Shown: positions 22,948 to 31,840 of the stretch, one piece after another
Position numbering within the stretch: position 1 is the stretch's first letter
Layout: each line of letters begins with the position of its first letter
Assembly (NCBI GenBank): GCA_018287875.1
Contig: JAGVVL010000001.1
Span: 7,998,001 to 8,062,000, forward strand
Reading direction: 5' to 3'
DNA length: 64,000 nt
Origin: Nigrospora sphaerica
Lineage: Eukaryota > Ascomycota > Sordariomycetes > Amphisphaeriales > Apiosporaceae
Position numbers and translations under genes: made by a program
Notes under the pieces: model-generated
Seen by the model: only the letters and a program-made list of their open reading frames with translations
The model's database searches: none
What the model was told of the DNA's origin: nothing

Positions 22948-24328
22948 CTAGCCCCTCCGGGCGAACCGCATCTGGGGGAATTCGAGAGGCAGAGCCAATC
23001 TGGCCGTCTGGCGCTTGCCCGTACCCTCCTTGGGGGCCTTGCTGATCGTCTTGCCGCCGATCTCCCGTATGTACCTGGTAAATTCGCTCTCGTCGAGGCC
23101 GAGGTCGTAACGCAGATGCTCCGTCTCATAGTCGTCAAAATGGTGCAGGATAGAGACGAGTGTAATGCAGTACGTCTTGAGAAGGTCCGTCTGACGTTTT
23201 CTCAACTCGCCATTGATTGTGAACTTCCTCTTGATGCTGTCGATAACATGGTCAGGCACCGGCTCCAGCAGGGCCTGTAGCTTTTGGCGATCGGGCAATC
23301 TCGAGGAACCCCTGTCCTTGCCGCCTTTCCGCAAGTTCTTGTGGATGAGAAGGAGGCAGTGCAGGTAGCGCAATATTCGTAGGTTGCGAACGCTATTAAT
23401 GCCACGCGCGACCGACCAGAATGAGTGTGAAATTTGTTTGGTCTCGATGCTGAAGCCGGAGCCCTGTTTCTCAATGTCCTGCCAGTCCTTGATGGGAATG
23501 GCGCTCAGGACCTCGGAGCCAATCAGGGCCTCGGGGGTGTAGACGTCGCGGATCTCGGTCGCATCGAAGTTGCCAGGCGGTACCGGTTTGGACTGGTCGA
23601 CCACAGCCTGCAGCTGTTCTCTGGTGGCCATGCCCTGCGTGACTTCGCCTATCGAGTCCATCAAAGCCATCGAAGAAGACGTGAGCTTGCTGGGGCTTGC
23701 GTCGGCGGCAGCCTTGACAGGCGCGATCGCATTCTCCACCTGGGAAATCAGGGCCTTCTTGGCCTTCTTGGTTCCGAATTCCATGCCCAGGTCGTTTCGC
23801 TGCTCCGATATGGTCTGTCATGCGATTAGCCTCGCCCAGCGGCGTGGCGTCAGGGAAGGGGCAGAGGGACGGGTAACGCACCTTGGGAGCGGCACGGCTG
23901 GCCAGAGAGCCCTCGGGGGCCTTTTGCGCACGCGGCACACCTCGAACGGTCATCTTCTTAGCCTCAATGACATCAAGCTTGCCCGTCTCGGGGTCAAAAA
24001 CGCCGATGTAGTGTTTGAGATGTGACTCGAGACCGTCCTGACCATCTTCTTTGGCGGTGTAATCCACGCGGGGGTGGTCGGAGGAATGGAGTAGCAGGGT
24101 AGGGACCGGGGTCTTCTTGCTGTTCTTCTGCGCCGGGCCGGGCTTCGTGAAGGCCTGAAAGTTAACGGCGCGGTCGAGGGCGATGCCGGGTGTGGTTGCG
24201 ATGACGGGAGGGCAGCTTCTGGCGGCGCGCACCGAAGCCACCTTGATGGTCTGCGGCTGCTGCTGCTGGACATTGGCCTTCTTCCGCGCGCCCGCCGCGG
24301 GCTCCTGGCGTTTGCGTTTGTCACCCAT
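22948..24328 (-). CDS. RNA polymerase I subunit A49
   Basis: Homologue of Rpa49/PAF53, the Pol I-specific subunit that dimerises with A34.5 and carries a tandem winged-helix C-terminus that aids initiation and elongation on rDNA. Exons 24328-23882 and 23814-22948 around a 67-bp intron (23815-23881) give 437 residues, near the yeast size of 415. The basic N-terminal tail with a Gln run precedes the dimerisation barrel (IGVFDPETGKLDVIEAKKMTV); the linker is at roughly 150-200; the C-terminal half (IRDVYTPEALIG, LRILRYLHCLLLIHKNL, LLKTYCITLVSILHHFDDY) is the winged-helix part and is well conserved. The junction reads RAAPK-TISEQRNDLGMEFG, as expected. It is divergent from ARL3 with 1.3 kb between starts. 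Confidence 0.92.
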
Positions 24329-25658
24329 TGCGGCTCGTTGGGCTCGCGCGTCGACGATGTGTTTGGTGACGAATGAATGGTCCCTCGAAATTTCCTGGAA
24401 TTTTTAAAGATTCTGCCGCTTCAGGCTTGCGACTAGACGCGGGCGGTGTAACTTCTGTAGTGGGGGCTCCACCGTATAACATGCTGGATGGCATTCACGT
24501 TACAATGGATACTCTGTAGTGGGGTCCAAAACGCGGGCGAGAGGGATTGGAAGCATGAACAAGGTCGCCAAATAGATGGATGAATGGCTAAGCGTACTTA
24601 GTTTTCCTGGGCGCGGGAGTTGCTCCACGGATGACCGTTACTGGCTGGTGAGCAATGGAAAGTATTCGATTTCCGAGCGTAGTTGGTTATCTAGAATCGG
24701 TTGTAGGCAATTCCCATTATGGACTGCAATGGCTTTCCAAGGCCGCTAACCAGCTACTTAATGCATGGGTGAAGAGACTACATGGGGGTATAGCACGATG
24801 CTATCAGGGAATCCTGCTTTCTACGGAACGCCATACGACGACATCCGCCGGTCACTCTGGCTCCGCCGACTTATAAAAACAGGTTAGGGTGCTTTGGGGT
24901 TGTCCGCTGCGTGCCTTGACTTATAATGATAAGTAAAAGTACTTGAAGTATCTTCAAGAAGAAGAGATAGGTACCTCTCAATAGGTTGGTCACCTCCCGC
25001 TTTTCTTCCCAACAGCCACCTGGTGATGATCTCCCAAATCAGCAAAAGCTAGGTAGGTACTACTAGTATGGATACCACACAGACCCCATGTTGTAGCGGA
25101 GATGCACAACAGCGGGATGAATGCTTGCGAATACAAGGTAGACGACGGGCTGCCGCCGCCGCCGCCGCCCGCCACGATAGGGCTGGACATAGATGCATGG
25201 ATATGCCTATCGCGTGCGAAGAATTACATGCGTAAAATGGGTCCTCGTTCAGCAGCGCCGTGGATTCGTGGGTCAACCCGGGTGCAAAGGTTGGGGGTCG
25301 AGTTGCGGGATTCGGAGGTTGCCCGCGGGCGGAATGAGAAGACGTGTTATTTCAGCACCCCCCGTTCAATTTATTATCCAGCGAAGAGGAGAGAAACGGG
25401 CGGACGTGCTTGCGTGGCACCCGTCTGATTCCCCCACACGGCGCGCCGGAACGACATTGAGTGCTGGTCAGCCAAGCGCAAACCATCGCGATCCGGGGAA
25501 ATCCATTGGGGCTGCCTTGGAGACCTAGTTAATAAAGACAGTAGATGGTTAGTTCGATTGTCTATACAGGCCACCTGCCGACTTGACGACCTCTCCCCCG
25601 CCTAGCCAGCCAGCCAGCCAGTCCATCTGCAGCGCCCGCCCCAAACCCGCAGCCCAAC
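24329..25658. other. Divergent intergenic region between RPA49 and ARL3
   Basis: 1.3 kb of shared upstream DNA. No gene-like frame is seen; a short CCG trinucleotide run lies near 25155. The sequence directly before the ARL3 ATG is a C-rich leader with CCAG repeats (25602-25620). Confidence 0.5.
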
Positions 25659-26584
25659 ATGTACCATCTGGCCAAGGGCCTGTACCGGCTCGCGACCAGC
25701 AAAGAAGGTTCGTCGCTCCCGTTGTCTCGCCCCTTCGCTTCTCCCCCTTCCCCGCGCGCCTCTTGGCCCCGCGCGCGAGAGCGCATGGCCTCGGGTCCGG
25801 CGCCTCGCCCTGGGCCGTGCTGGGCTGTGCCGTGCTTGCGCAAACCCCCAAACCACCCTCGTCTGAGCCGGCGACTAACCGGCGCACACCTGCACCCGCG
25901 ACAGAGTACTCGGTGATCTTGCTGGGCCTCGACAATGCCGGCAAGACGACCTTCCACGAGCAGGCCAAGTCGCTCTTCATGCCGGAGCGGCCCGACCCCA
26001 AGCTCAACACGGTGCCGACCGTGGGCCAGAACGTCTCGACGCTGACGCTGCCCGACATGTACCTCAAGATCTGGGACGTGGGCGGCCAGATGTCGCTGCG
26101 CAAGCTGTGGCAGAGCTACTACGCCTCGTGCCACGCCATTGTCTTCATCATCGACAGCACCGATATCGGTGACGGCCTCCTTTCACTCAACGACGACGAC
26201 GACGACGACGATACCGCCGAGGTCGATGGCGAGGGCGCCGCCGCGGCGAGCAAGAAGCGGCAGCAGCAGGCCCAGCACCACCACCTGGGCCGCCTGGATG
26301 AGTGTCGCGCCGTGCTCGAGGATGTACTGCAGAACAGCGAGACTGAGGGCGTGCCGCTGCTCATCCTGGCGAACAAACAGGACCGCGAGGACTGCGTCGA
26401 GGTGGTCAAGATCAAGGAGGGACTGGTCAAGAAGGTGTTCGAGGGCGACAAAGCCAGCTCTATCCGCGACTCGCGAGTGCTGCCGGTGAGCGCCTTGACG
26501 GGCACCGGCGTCCAAGAGGCCGTGGACTGGGTCCGGAGCCGGGTTAAATGGAACAAGGAGTCGAGACCCCCCGTAATGCGGTGA
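25659..26584 (+). CDS. ARL3/ARFRP1-type Arf-like GTPase with an internal insertion
   Basis: Small GTPase of the yeast Arl3 / human ARFRP1 group, which acts at the trans-Golgi upstream of Arl1 and golgin recruitment. Exons 25659-25707 and 25905-26584 flank a 197-bp intron with a CTAAC branch site; the product is 242 residues. The N-terminus MYHLAKGLYRLATSKE fits the group, which is N-acetylated rather than myristoylated. G1 is GLDNAGKTT, the switch I Thr lies in TVPTVGQN, G3 is WDVGGQ, G4 is NKQD and G5 is VSALTG. Between DSTD and RLDECR there is an extra segment of about 38 residues with seven Asp, a Gln run and three His, encoded by a (GAC)n tract. The donor GTTCGT is slightly unusual. It is tail to tail with RRP45 across 232 bp. 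Confidence 0.9.
26192..26212 (+). repeat. (GAC)n microsatellite inside ARL3
   Basis: Seven GAC/GAT codons in a row encode the Asp run in the G-domain insertion. The tract is in frame and trinucleotide, so length changes would alter only the number of Asp residues. Confidence 0.85.
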
Positions 26585-26816
26585 GCGAAGGCGGCATACA
26601 GATATCCGTCACGAGTCCTTTCTTTTCCTCTCTCGTTATTTATTCTTTTCAGCGGCATGGAAAGGCGTCGAGGCGCTTGGGGCTTGTACGGTTCACGTCG
26701 GCCATAGATAGGGACATTACGAACGGGCGCTCATCATTGGATTATCGCCAACATGGGTATCACAGGTCTATTCTCGGCAACGGACTTTTTGTTTCGGCAG
26801 AGTGTGTCTCTGCTAT

Positions 26817-27810
26817 TCATCGCGCGTTCTCGGCAGACAGCTCTGCCAGGAGCCCTCCCTTGCTTCGGCGCCTGCCGTCATCGGCCAGTTTCTCGTCGAG
26901 GAACGTCGAGAGCTCCTTGACCTTCTCGTGCGCAAGGTCGGCGCATCTAACGATTTGAATGGCTTCCACCGGGGCGCCGCCCAGCTTGGAAACCTGGCAG
27001 ATCTCGCCGTGCTTGTTCATACTGATGGTGCAGCTGCTGTTGCGCAGTTGTTCTTCTTGTGCCGTGGTATCCAGGAGGATGATCTCGCCTTCGGCCACGC
27101 GGCTTTCCTCCCCATAAAAGCTGAAGGTAACACATAGAGGCGAATGGAGCCAACTCAGAGGCACCGGCTCTCGTTCGGCGGCCGTGTAGACGGTCAATGT
27201 CTCGCCTTCGATGCTTGTGTCGGGTTTCCGGAAGTGGCGGAGAGCGGCGACGACGGCGAGGCACGAGGCGTCAACCAGGTTGCCGTCGTGCGACAGGACG
27301 TGCAGGTCGACCCTGATGGACCAGCACTTCTGGCCGGCGACGAGACACAGCGACTCGGTGTCGAGAGCATTGGAGCGGCGGACCGTCTTCTCCAGCAGCC
27401 TCGAGAGCAGGACTTCGGTTTCGGTGGGCCGGTTGACCTCGAAGGCGGGCGAGGCCATGGGGCTGAGCTCGGTGGCGATGGTGAAGATACCGTCGAACGG
27501 CCGGTCCACGTAGGGGACGGTCACCTCGGCTGAGACCTTGACGAGGATCCTGGGCAGATGAACAGCGTCAGTCAGTCGCCGTGCAAATTTTCTCCTCGGG
27601 GGAAAAAGCACGCGCAGGCGGCGGCGGCGGCGCAGTGCGTACGTACCTTGTACCGCCCAGGGTAACGTCGGCGACGCCATACTGGTCGCCGAAGGTGAGA
27701 TCAAGCTTTCTGAACTGCTCGAAAGCGCGGCCGTCCAGGCGGTGGCCCTCCTGCAGGGCTTTCTCGATGAACTTCTTCTCGCTGGAAGAAGGCTCGACCT
27801 CGCGCGGCAT
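26817..27810 (-). CDS. Exosome subunit RRP45 (EXOSC9)
   Basis: RNase PH-like subunit of the nine-subunit RNA exosome ring, which threads RNA to Rrp44 and Rrp6 for 3'-5' processing and decay. Exons 27810-27647 and 27549-26817 around a 97-bp intron give 298 residues, close to yeast Rrp45 (305). The N-terminal helix (EKKFIEKALQEGHRLDGR) and the first RNase PH strands (FGDQYGVADVTLGGTRILVKVSAEV, split by the intron after the Arg codon start) are typical. Later segments include WSIRVDLHVLSHDGNLVDA and VTFSFYGEESRVAEGEIILLD. As in other eukaryotic ring subunits, a phosphorolytic site is not expected to be active. A nearby upstream in-frame TTG was not used; the ATG at 27810 starts the conserved MPREVEPS. 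Its promoter is shared with CWC15. Confidence 0.93.
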
Positions 27811-28486
27811 GGTCAATTAGTTGTGGGCGGAATTTGGCGACCTCTCCTCCTTCTTCATCGCAGACGTCGAAGTGGGATGGTGGATGGATTACAGGTACGA
27901 GGTCCGTTTGGGAACCCTGCGCTGGGATCTGTCGAATGGTGGGGGCGCATCTTTCTCTTCCAGCAAAAGCCTTCAGGTGCTGTCCCGCGTTCGACGTCGC
28001 GCCAAGGCTTTTTTTCACGTTCCGCCCCAGAGCCAGGCCTAAGCAACCAGACAGCGCTACGGGGTTGAGGGGCCTCGAATTGGCCAAAGCCCCAGACGGT
28101 GGCAGGGCTGGAAGGCCATATCCATAATTGCTAGGTAGACAGGTACATACTACACATTATGTACTAACATGTAGGTATGTATGTCTATTATGGCGGGAAG
28201 TATGTACTACGTATGTACTTATGTATGTACATCGCAATGTATCCATGTATGATAAAAAAAAGCTATTAGGCGGAAGTATTGGCACGCTGGTAACGCTGGG
28301 GATCGTTAGTGCTCCGTACCTGCTTCCGTCCATGCTTCCATCCATGCGCATCCGTCTCACGCATCCCATCCCCATACATCCACCACACCTACGTAAGTAC
28401 CCAGGGCAAACAACTTGACTACGACACTGTTCTCCTCCGCCCAAATCTGACAACATACGCTGTAGTTATAGAAAGCGCCACACACC
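27811..28486. promoter_or_regulatory. Divergent promoter region of RRP45 and CWC15
   Basis: 676 bp between two start codons pointing away from each other, so both promoters must lie here. The stretch 28128-28256 is rich in TATG/TACA steps and TACGTA-type palindromes, unlike the GC-rich surroundings. No consensus factor site is assigned. Confidence 0.6.
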
Positions 28487-29362
28487 ATGACGACCGCCCA
28501 CAGGCCGACGTTCGATCCCGCGCGTGGCAAGGAGGCCTTGCGAGGTCCAGCCTACCACCAGCGACTTCTGCCGGCTCACACCCAACTCAAGTTCCGGTAC
28601 GTGCCTGCTGTCGCTGTGTTGCTTCCTCCGCTCCCACCGCTTACGAACCGCCCACAGACAGCCCGGACAAGGCGGTGATGCCGACCGCGAAGTCCGCGAC
28701 CTGCGCGCCGAGCTGCTCGCCGCCGAGGCGGCCCATTTCGCCAAGACCAAGAACGGCGGCGCCCTGCCCGAGCCCGTCGAGTCGGACGACGGCAGCGCCG
28801 CCGCCGCCAACCCCGCCAAGCGGCCCCTGGAATTGACAGGGCACGCCGACGGCGAAGAGGACCCCGAGGCCAAACGGCGGCGCATACTACAGGAGACACG
28901 CGACATCGACGCCGACGACGATGACGATGAGGAAGACGACGATGACGACGACGACGACGATGACGACGACAGCGACGACGACAGCGACGACGAAGACGCC
29001 GAACTGGCGCGCCAGCTGGCCAAGATCAAGCGGGAGCGCGCCGAGAAGCTCCAGAGGGAGGAGGCCGAGCGCGCCGCGGCCGAGCAGGAGGCGAAGGAGC
29101 GGGACATCGCGCTTGGCAACCCCCTGCTGAACAAGCAGGACTTCAACATGAAGCGGCGGTGGAACGACGACGTCGTCTTCAAGAACCAGGCCCGCGGCAC
29201 CGACGAAAAGGGCAAGAAGAAGGAGTTTGTCAACGTAAGTAGTACCCTCCCGCCCCGGCGGCACGGTGCCGTGGGTTGCCGGCGCTCCGCGAGGCTGACG
29301 CGGTGCAGGATTTGCTACGATCCGACTTCCACAAGCGTTTCATGGGGAAGTACGTGCGATAA
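28487..29362 (+). CDS. CWC15 spliceosome component
   Basis: Homologue of Cwc15/Cwf15, a small, largely disordered protein of the Prp19-associated (NTC) complex in the active spliceosome. Exons 28487-28596, 28658-29234 and 29309-29362 with introns of 61 and 74 bp give 246 residues. The N-terminus [17 protein letters not shown] and the C-terminal block ([28 protein letters not shown], then [17 protein letters not shown] from the last exon) are the two conserved ends of the family. Between them is a long Asp run (about 28913-29000) and a charged Arg/Glu coiled-coil-like helix. The last exon encodes only 17 residues plus the stop, and without that splice the conserved C-terminus would be lost. 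It is divergent from RRP45 and convergent with the EBP gene. Confidence 0.93.
28913..29000 (+). repeat. GAC/GAT-rich tract in CWC15 coding for an acidic run
   Basis: A nearly continuous GAC/GAT repeat encoding mostly Asp, with a few Glu and Ser. Cwc15 proteins commonly have an acidic middle, so the run is an expansion of an existing property. Confidence 0.85.
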
Positions 29363-29712
29363 AGCCGAAGCCGCGCTCGGCGAAGAAAGATACCCCACCT
29401 GGTTAGGCGGAAGATTAGCTGCGGATGCCGTCGTTAACGGTAGCCGGTTCGATGGTTTCATAGGTAGAGAAATAGCGGATACAATTTATGAATGTTCTAC
29501 TAACCCTCCTCTCATCCGTGCCGCTGCCGCTGCCGTGGGAATGCTACACGCATATATATCATCTGTTTAGTCCAGGTCATTTTACCCGACGCTGCTGGCC
29601 ACCGCTCTTTCGCAAGCATTTTTACTTCACCACCTCCGCCACCATCCGTGTTCTCGGAATCACAATCTAGGCTAATGGAACGCCGCCCTATGTCGTTCCG
29701 GGGCGTAGGCGG
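29363..29712. other. Convergent 3' intergenic region of CWC15 and the EBP gene
   Basis: 350 bp between the two stop codons. It should hold both 3' UTRs. No further feature is seen. Confidence 0.6.
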
Positions 29713-31199
29713 TTACCGCGCCTTTTTGGACTCTTCCGGCGCCTTGGCGGATACCCCCCGGCCCAGCGGCGTATGGGTCTGGAAGCTGGCCAGGCCGGTA
29801 CTGACAGCGTCGAGGCTCCTCAGCTGTCTCTGAAGGGTCGCCATGCTGTCGTACAGCAAGACTGTAACGAGGATCAGCAGTCGCCCTGGCCAGCCACAGC
29901 TCTACTCCTGAAACAAGTCGTGCGCGTAGGTCGGTAAAGAAAAAGGCGAGCCATGGGTATGTTTGCCGTCACGAGCAAGGGGAACAGAAACCGACGGAGA
30001 AAGACAAGGAAAGAAAAGGGGAGAGAGAGGGAGAAGGATGAGAAGACGTACCGGCTGGTACAATGACCCAGGGCATGTTAAAGCCGACGTAATAGACCCA
30101 GAAATAGAGGAATTCGGGGCGGCTGTGTGCGCGGCCCGTGAGGTACGTCTCCGTCAGGCTCGTTGCGTAGTAAAGAGCGACACTTTGGAGGTGGGCGGCG
30201 CACATGACGCTTTGCAGCAGGTGACGTAGGGGGTGGCGCGCGACGATGGCGGCAGCGCAGAGGAAGCACAGCGGGCCCCAGATGAACTACGACCGGGCGT
30301 GAGGGTGGGCCGGGTTAGGTCGTGGGTAATACGGAAGCCGACGACGGGGAACCGACGGATCTTGGCGGAAAGGGGGGCCGTCTCCCAAAGGAGAAGAAGG
30401 GAAAGGGAAAGGGGGGAGGAGGCTCACGACGGTGATGGTTTCGACACTCAGCATGAACGGGTCCGAAGTCAAGTAGCGCGAGTCCGAGAGGGCGTACTCA
30501 CGCCACAGCTGGGCGAACAGGTTCTGCGACGACGCGACAGTGGCGTGGTTGAAGATGAAGTAACCTGCAAAGGGGCAGACGAAAAGGGGGTGGTGGCAGT
30601 CAGGTAAGCCCGTCCGCCACAGTCAGTGGGTGTAGAGGGAGGAGGTGTTTCTGTAGGCATCTATTCGCTCTACAGCATCACGCGGGCGTGCTGGGCGTCT
30701 CCCGCCGCAGCGCCGAGACTAATTTGATGGATGGCTTTCGGTGCCCGACTCACCTTCGAAGAAGCAGTGTAGAGAGCCGCCTAGATGGAGCGAAGAATGC
30801 GGATGAGATTCACGCCCAAAGAAAGGGTGGGGGGACGGAGAGACGGGCGAGCTTACACAGGACAAACCAGCAGTAGACAGCCAGGGTGGACTTGGCTAGG
30901 GGACCGCGGTGAAGGCGCCGGGCGACGAGGCTGGCGAGCCCGAGGACGCCGGCCAGCATGCCGGACAGCGATGCAATTAGGACCCACACGGGCGTAGAAC
31001 TCGGGGCGTAGTGCGGGATGGCGGCGTCCGGGGGGTAATACGGATGCGACGGCAGGGCCCGCTCAGCCGGCGGCGTCGCCGTCGTCGTGGTCATCATGCC
31101 GAACCCGGATCCGGGCCCGGACGGCAGGGGAGGAGAAAAGGGGCTTGACGCGGCGAATAAGCCGCTGAGCTTGTTCCGAACAAGGTCACCGAGCTGCAT
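29713..31199 (-). CDS. EBP (emopamil-binding protein) family sterol isomerase-like membrane protein
   Basis: ER membrane protein of the EXPERA/EBP family, whose mammalian and plant members shift the sterol C8 double bond to C7. Five exons (31199-30857, 30780-30754, 30564-30428, 30286-30052, 29861-29713) with introns of 76, 189, 141 and 190 bp give 296 residues in frame. The second exon is only 27 bp and encodes most of the motif CGSLHCFFEG. Residues matching the human EBP active site are present: His and Glu in LHCFFEG, Glu in SVETITV and Asn in VGFNMPW; WREYALSDSRY and FIWGPL are also conserved. Four to five hydrophobic helices are visible. A Pro/Thr-rich N-terminal extension of about 65 residues is extra relative to animal EBP, and the usual Gly-Asp before the LYY segment is replaced (SVALYYATS). 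Fungi normally use the unrelated ERG2 for this step, so the true substrate is open. It is divergent from the Zn2Cys6 gene at 31841. Confidence 0.85.
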
Positions 31200-31840
31200 C
31201 CTGCGGCCGGAAATGAATGAAAGGAATGGGGGCGTCGGAATCAGGAGGAGTGGGTGATGTGGAGGTACGTACAGTACGTTTGACATTGATGGAAGGCACG
31301 CATGAAATGAACGCCATGGGAAACTCCACGGTACCTGCCGTACTAGAGTACTGGGGTACCTACCCATTCCGTACTGTTCAACACCAGCTTCCCTGTCGTT
31401 GGTTGAGCTCAGCCGCTTCGGCTCCGGAATCCTTGGCATTTCTGGATAGGCGTTGGCTTCGACACTTACACGGCACTCGCATGCTCTCAACGGCTCTGCT
31501 TTTGTGCTGCGGAATACCTGTGAGCCACGCGCTAATGGTGTATTTTGTTGTACCCGCGGCTTCTGCCACTAGGTCGTAAACGTTGTTTCTAGCGACGTTC
31601 GGAGCCGACGGGTAGCCGAAGCCTTTCTTTCTCCCTCTCCCTCCCCCCCTCTCTCTCTGGCTTGACCCGTGCGCCCGGGAGGTTCTCATCCCGTCCTGCC
31701 ACGTCCGTCCTGAGAACACCAGGCAAGCCTAAGTTTGCCGTATCACCAGCCGGCTGGGTCCCTCTGTTCTTCGGTAACCTGGCAAGGCTGTGCGATCCCG
31801 TCGTTGGGCTGCCCTGGCGACGCAAGTCCCTCCTCTCCTC
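31200..31840. promoter_or_regulatory. Divergent promoter region of the EBP gene and a Zn2Cys6 regulator
   Basis: 641 bp between two diverging start codons. At 31265-31375 there are repeated GGTACC and GTAC motifs in inverted arrangement, which could be binding sites. A CT-rich tract at 31619-31655 probably belongs to the regulator's leader. No factor is assigned. Confidence 0.5.
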
